From positions 1-64,000 of the forward strand of contig QFNI01000012.1 in the NCBI GenBank assembly GCA_003240775.1: a DNA stretch of 64,000 nt, in the 5' to 3' direction. The notes beneath the pieces were generated by a model. It had not been told where the DNA came from and searched no databases. It saw only the letters and a program-made list of their open reading frames with translations. Of the stretch, positions 60,154 to 64,000 are shown one piece after another. Origin of the DNA: Mesorhizobium amorphae (lineage in GTDB: Bacteria > Pseudomonadota > Alphaproteobacteria > Rhizobiales > Rhizobiaceae). A program made the position numbers and the translations under genes. Each line of letters begins with the position of its first letter. Position 1 is the stretch's first letter.

Positions 60154-62742
60154 ATGGCGAGCCAGCCCCGCAGCGAGTTCTACCCCGCGCCCGTGATCGA
60201 CCGGAGCCCGTCGCCCGGTCCCGTGGTGCGCCTGATCGTGTTCATCGTGGTTCTGACAGGTGCGGCCCTGGTGTTCGGCGTGTTCCGCGAAAGCCTGGGC
60301 GATCCCTTCCTGATGGGGATGCTGGGCGTGCTCTCCATGATCGGCGTCGGCTACCTGTTTGCGACGGCCATCGGTTTCATCCGCATCGCGCCGCGCTCGA
60401 CGGGTGACGACCTCGCCAAGGCCTATGTGGACGCGATGCCCTCGGGGCTGCTCGTGACCGACTCCAAGGGCCGCGTGGTCTATGCCAACCGCGCCTATGC
60501 CGAGATGACGGGCGCCACCGAGCCCGGCAACCTCAAGACGGTGGAGGGCCTGCTCGCCGACGCGCCCGAGGCAGCCCCCGTGATCGAGCGCCTGTCTTCC
60601 GGCCTCAAGGACGGGCAGAGCAACGACGGCGAGTTCCGCCTCGGCCAGTCGATCCGCCCCGGTGCCGGCGGTGGCTCGCGCTGGTACCGCCTGCGCGCCG
60701 GCACCTTCGCCGTGCCCGGGCAGCGCCCGCTTCTGTCGGCCTGGCAGCTTTCTGACATCTCGCGCGAGCGCGCCGAGCAGGAGCGCTTCTTTCTCGATCT
60801 GCAAAAGGCCATCGACCACCTCGACCAGGCGCCTGCCGGCTTCTTCGCCGCCGATGGCGACGGGCGCATCACCTATGTGAACGCGACGCTCGCCGGCTGG
60901 CTCGGCATCGACCTCGCAAGCTTCGTTCCGGGACAGCTCACCTTGCGCGAGATCGTGGCGGGCGACGGCATGGCGCTCGTGCGCTCGGTCAAGGCCGATC
61001 CCGGCTCCACGCGCAACGCGGTGATCGACCTCGACCTCTCGACCACGGCGGGCACGGCCCTTCCCGTGCGCTTCATGCAGCGCGTCACCGCGAGCCGCGA
61101 CGGGGCGGCGGGACCTTCGCGCACCATCGTGCTCAACCGCACGCAGGGCTCGGATTCCTCGGCCGAACTGCGCGCGGCAGAAGTGCGCTTCACGCGCTTC
61201 TTCAACTCGACGCCGATGGCGATCGCGGGCGTCGACCGCTCGGGCCGCATCCTGCGCACCAACGCGCCCTTCCTGTCGCTGTTTGCGAGCGTGGTGGATC
61301 GCGATGCGGTGGACCGTCACGTGCGCCTCGATTCCGTGATCCACGAGCGCGACCGGCCCGTGCTCGCCGCAGCCCTGGAAAAGGCGCGCGACCGCCAGGC
61401 CGACATCGCGGCCATCGACACGGTGCTGCCAGGCAAGGGCCCTGAGCGCCACATGCGCTTTTACGTGAATGCGGTCGCCGACGGCGCGGAAGGCGAGGGC
61501 GCCGAGGAGACGGCCATCGTCTATGCGGTGGAAACCACCGAGCAGAAGGCGCTCGAAAGCCAGATGGCCCAGAGCCAGAAGATGCAGGCCGTGGGCCAGC
61601 TTGCGGGTGGCATCGCGCACGACTTCAACAACGTGCTGACCGCCATCATCATGTCGTCGGACCTGTTGCTGACCAACCAGCGGCCTTCGGACCCGTCCTT
61701 CCCCGACATCATGAACATCAAGCAGAATGCGAACCGCGCGGCCTCGCTCGTGCGCCAGCTTCTCGCCTTCTCGCGCCGCCAGACGCTGCGCCCCGAAGTG
61801 CTCAACCTCACGGATGTGCTGGCCGATGTCCGCATGCTGCTCGCGCGGCTCGCGGGTGCCGAAGTCGGGCTCAAGATCGAGCATGGCCGCGATCTCTGGC
61901 CGGTGCGCGCCGATCTCGGCCAGTTCGAGCAGGTGGCCGTGAACCTGGTCGTGAACGCGCGCGACGCGATGCCCGATGGCGGCGAAGTCACCATCCGCAC
62001 CCGCAACGTTTCGGCCAAGGAAGCCGCCGCCACCGGCTACCGCGACCTGCCGCTCGGCGAATATGTGCTGGTGGAGGTGTCCGACACCGGCACCGGCATC
62101 CCCGAAGACGTGAAGGCCAAGATCTTCGAGCCGTTCTTCACCACGAAGGAAGTGGGCAAGGGCACGGGGCTTGGCCTGTCCATGGTCTATGGCATCGTCA
62201 AGCAGACGGGCGGCTCGATCTTCTGCGAATCGAAGCCGGGCGAGGGCGCCACGTTCCGCATCTTCCTGCCGCGCTTCGAGCCGTCCGCCCAGCCCGCCTC
62301 GGAGGCCGCCGACACGGTCTCCCTGCCGACCCCGCTCAAGCCCACGCAGGCGAGCGGCGATCTTTCCGGCTCGGCCACCGTGCTCCTGGTCGAGGACGAG
62401 GATGCCGTGCGGCTGGGCGGCAAGCGCGCGCTGTCGTCCAAGGGCTACAAGGTGCTCGAAGCCTCCTCGGGCGTGGAAGCGCTGGAGATGTTCGAATCCG
62501 TCGGCGGCAAGGTGGACATCGTGGTGTCCGACGTCGTGATGCCCGAGATGGACGGCCCCACGCTTCTGGGCGAGCTGCGCAAGATCCAGCCCGACATCAA
62601 GTTTATCTTCGTGTCCGGCTATGCCGAGGACGCCTTCGCCAAGAACCTGCCGCCCGACGCGCGCTTCGGCTTCCTGCCCAAGCCGTTTTCGCTCAAGCAG
62701 TTGGCGACGGTGGTGAAGGACATGCTCGAGCAAAAGGCCTGA
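60154..62742 (+). CDS. cckA: Cell-cycle hybrid histidine kinase CckA
   Basis: Membrane-bound hybrid kinase/phosphatase that controls CtrA and CpdR through ChpT. Two TM segments (about 28-48 and 54-76) precede PAS-like domains (about 95-210, 225-340 and 365-480). The HisKA motif GQLAGGIAHDFNN follows, then the HATPase boxes (NLVVNARDAM, DTGTGI, GKGTGLGLS). A receiver domain comes last, with its Asp in VVSDVVMPEMDG and the Lys in LPKPF. The 862-aa form from ATG 60154 has AAGGA upstream; 60121 does not. A GANTC site lies 52 bp upstream. Confidence 0.95.
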   Translation: MASQPRSEFYPAPVIDRSPSPGPVVRLIVFIVVLTGAALVFGVFRESLGDPFLMGMLGVLSMIGVGYLFATAIGFIRIAPRSTGDDLAKAYVDAMPSGLLVTDSKGRVVYANRAYAEMTGATEPGNLKTVEGLLADAPEAAPVIERLSSGLKDGQSNDGEFRLGQSIRPGAGGGSRWYRLRAGTFAVPGQRPLLSAWQLSDISRERAEQERFFLDLQKAIDHLDQAPAGFFAADGDGRITYVNATLAGWLGIDLASFVPGQLTLREIVAGDGMALVRSVKADPGSTRNAVIDLDLSTTAGTALPVRFMQRVTASRDGAAGPSRTIVLNRTQGSDSSAELRAAEVRFTRFFNSTPMAIAGVDRSGRILRTNAPFLSLFASVVDRDAVDRHVRLDSVIHERDRPVLAAALEKARDRQADIAAIDTVLPGKGPERHMRFYVNAVADGAEGEGAEETAIVYAVETTEQKALESQMAQSQKMQAVGQLAGGIAHDFNNVLTAIIMSSDLLLTNQRPSDPSFPDIMNIKQNANRAASLVRQLLAFSRRQTLRPEVLNLTDVLADVRMLLARLAGAEVGLKIEHGRDLWPVRADLGQFEQVAVNLVVNARDAMPDGGEVTIRTRNVSAKEAAATGYRDLPLGEYVLVEVSDTGTGIPEDVKAKIFEPFFTTKEVGKGTGLGLSMVYGIVKQTGGSIFCESKPGEGATFRIFLPRFEPSAQPASEAADTVSLPTPLKPTQASGDLSGSATVLLVEDEDAVRLGGKRALSSKGYKVLEASSGVEALEMFESVGGKVDIVVSDVVMPEMDGPTLLGELRKIQPDIKFIFVSGYAEDAFAKNLPPDARFGFLPKPFSLKQLATVVKDMLEQKA

Positions 62743-62813
62743 AGCAAGCTCCGGGCAAGGCAGGCAGCGGAGGATCGCAGCCGGTTGAGGAAACTGGCGG
62801 AGACCCCCGGCGG

Positions 62814-62996
62814 ATGCATTTCGCGGTCAAGGACGATCACAAGCGCAAGCGGCTGACGGACCGGCGGGAAATCGCCCGCGCGCTGGAGATCTTCCGGGAG
62901 CACGGATGCGACGAGAACGAGCTTCTCGAGGAGATGCTCGCCCTCTTCTATGTCGATCTCGACGAATACCAGGCCGCGCTCAACCAGGCGGCCTGA
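62814..62996 (+). CDS. Small protein of unknown function (60 aa)
   Basis: A charged, probably all-helical product: MHFAVKDDHKRKRLTDRREI, ARALEIFREHGCDENELLEE and MLALFYVDLDEYQAALNQAA. The coding pattern (GC-rich third positions, no internal rare codons) and the position, ending 6 bp before gloA, support a real gene. No strong ribosome site is visible and I recognise no family. Confidence 0.5.
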   Translation: MHFAVKDDHKRKRLTDRREIARALEIFREHGCDENELLEEMLALFYVDLDEYQAALNQAA

Positions 62997-63002
62997 CGGG
63001 CC

Positions 63003-63443
63003 TCACCAGGAGCCCGTGTTCTCCATCGACGCCCAGGGCTCGGCCTTGTCGAGCGACTGGCCCTTTTGCAGCAGTTCGATCGACACGCCGTCCGGCGAGC
63101 GGATGAAGGCCATGCGGCCGTCGCGCGGCGGGCGGTTGATCGTCACGCCCGCATCCTGCAGGCGCTGGCAGGTTGCGTAGATGTCGTCCACCTCATAGGC
63201 GAGGTGGCCGAAGTTGCGGCCGCCCGAATATTCCTCCGGGTCCCAGTTGTAGGTGAGCTCCAGAAGGGGCGCCTGTTCGGTCACGCCCGTGTGCTCGTTC
63301 TCGGGGGCGGCGAGGAAGATCAGCGTGAAGCGCCCCTCCTGGCTCTCGAAGCGGCGCACCTCCTTGAGGCCGAGCTTGCGGCAGTAGAAGTCGAGCGAAA
63401 CGTCCACGTCCGTGACCCGGACCATGGTGTGAAGATAGCGCAT
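63003..63443 (-). CDS. gloA: Lactoylglutathione lyase (glyoxalase I)
   Basis: Detoxifies methylglyoxal as its hemithioacetal with glutathione. The 146-aa single-domain-pair protein begins MRYLHTMVRVTDVDVSLDFY (H5 metal ligand), with LLELTYNWDPEEYSGGRNFG (Glu), FGHLAYEVDDI (His) and VSIELLQKGQ (Glu). The start at 63443 is preferred; the open frame to 63542 adds unrelated residues. Confidence 0.95.
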   Translation of the reverse strand: MRYLHTMVRVTDVDVSLDFYCRKLGLKEVRRFESQEGRFTLIFLAAPENEHTGVTEQAPLLELTYNWDPEEYSGGRNFGHLAYEVDDIYATCQRLQDAGVTINRPPRDGRMAFIRSPDGVSIELLQKGQSLDKAEPWASMENTGSW

Positions 63444-63639
63444 GTGAGCCCTCTCGTTGAGCGATGCGCGACCATATGATGCGCGGCTTTCCCGCGACAA
63501 CCTCGCGGCCGCGGCCCGTCCCGTAACCCCTTTGCAACCCAAGCGGAAAAATGCGTCATCCTGCCCTTGCGGAGACAGGAATCCCCGGTGCTAGTGTGCA
63601 CGGAGAATCAGTGCTGCGTTGGTTGAAGGGGGCCATGCC

Positions 63640-64000
63640 ATGGGGGGCAAGGACGGGAGCCGGGAGGGCGCTGAACTGGCCGCCGAATTGCCCGTCATCA
63701 CCGAGGACGACGATCTCGCCGAGATCGCAGGCACCATCAAGTGGTTCGATGTCGCCAAGGGCTACGGTTTCGTCTTGCCCGACGAGCCGGCCGGCGGCGA
63801 CGTTCTCCTGCATGTGACCTGCCTCAGGCGCGACGGCTTCCAGACCGCGCTCGAAGGCGCGCGCGTGGTCTGCCTTGTGCGCCAGGGCGAACGCGGTCGC
63901 CAGGCCTTGCGCGTGCTGTCCATGGACACCGCCAACGCCGTTCACCCGGCCGAGGTGCCCTCGCGCACCCATGTCTCGGTGTCGCCCGAAAGCGGGCTGG
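63640..64000 (+). CDS. Cold-shock-domain protein, 3' end beyond window
   Basis: The first 120 codons show a 28-residue acidic N-terminus, then a cold-shock domain: IAGTIKWFDVAKGYGFVLPD with the RNP1 core KGYGFV, and DVLLHVTCLRRDGF for RNP2. The domain ends near residue 95 (ALRVLSMD), after which a linker begins. Many alphaproteobacterial proteins of this kind have a second cold-shock domain, so one may follow past the edge. The ATG at 63640 is preceded by GAAGGGGG; an ATG at 63635 is out of frame. Likely an RNA-binding regulator. Confidence 0.88.
   Translation, partial: MGGKDGSREGAELAAELPVITEDDDLAEIAGTIKWFDVAKGYGFVLPDEPAGGDVLLHVTCLRRDGFQTALEGARVVCLVRQGERGRQALRVLSMDTANAVHPAEVPSRTHVSVSPESGL

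Overview
The window is about 64 kb of high-GC, densely packed chromosome from an alphaproteobacterium, most likely of the order Hyphomicrobiales (Rhizobiales). The evidence is a class II DAHP synthase, a malic enzyme-phosphotransacetylase fusion, a DksA that keeps one of four zinc-finger cysteines, the F1-ATPase zeta inhibitor, CckA, an FdVI-type ferredoxin and, above all, a giant two-TM coiled-coil protein resembling the growth-pole-ring protein (GPR/RgsE) of polar-growing rhizobia. I cannot name a genus. No tRNA, rRNA, insertion sequence, prophage, CRISPR array or integrase is visible. This is core chromosome with a few unusual insertions.

Left part (1-14 kb): the 5' part of icd at the edge; trmJ-murI, rpsD and ttcA on the plus strand; a Bcr/CflA-type exporter; then a purine operon read right to left: purC, purS, kptA, a secreted unknown, purQ, a lipoprotein, purL, bolA and grxD, ending at a clear intrinsic terminator. 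The RNA 2'-phosphotransferase kptA and two exported proteins of unknown role interrupt the purine genes. A zeta-subunit/aldolase pair, a small hydrolase and a VOC protein follow.

Middle (14-37 kb): purB; a P1-family peptidase coupled to an orphan ABC binding protein; a three-gene molybdenum-hydroxylase maturation set (split XdhC plus a molybdopterin-binding/cytidylyltransferase fusion); a DUF2256 mini-protein overlooked by length cut-offs; a secreted hydrolase; a J-domain-like protein; DAHP synthase; a GGDEF protein; DgkA; GltX; the malic enzyme coupled to an SDR with an altered active site; an MFS transporter converging on a dipeptide epimerase; and a four-gene Mla/MCE lipid transport operon.

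Right part (37-64 kb): the 10.7-kb giant coiled-coil gene, with an Hpt-domain gene divergent from it and a CtrA-like half-site between them; an FdVI ferredoxin followed by a ferredoxin-NADP reductase homologue that lacks its whole NADP-binding domain; folP-folB-folK; a KefB-type antiporter; an FNT channel; a secreted unknown; the sixA/ycjX/ycjF group; dksA; a FliO-like protein; cckA; a small unknown ORF; gloA; and the start of a cold-shock-domain gene at the right edge. CckA, the Hpt protein and the giant polar-growth candidate make this end rich in likely cell-cycle and envelope-growth functions. Transcription units are short. Many genes overlap by ATGA, TGATG, GTGA or TTGA junctions, which implies translational coupling.
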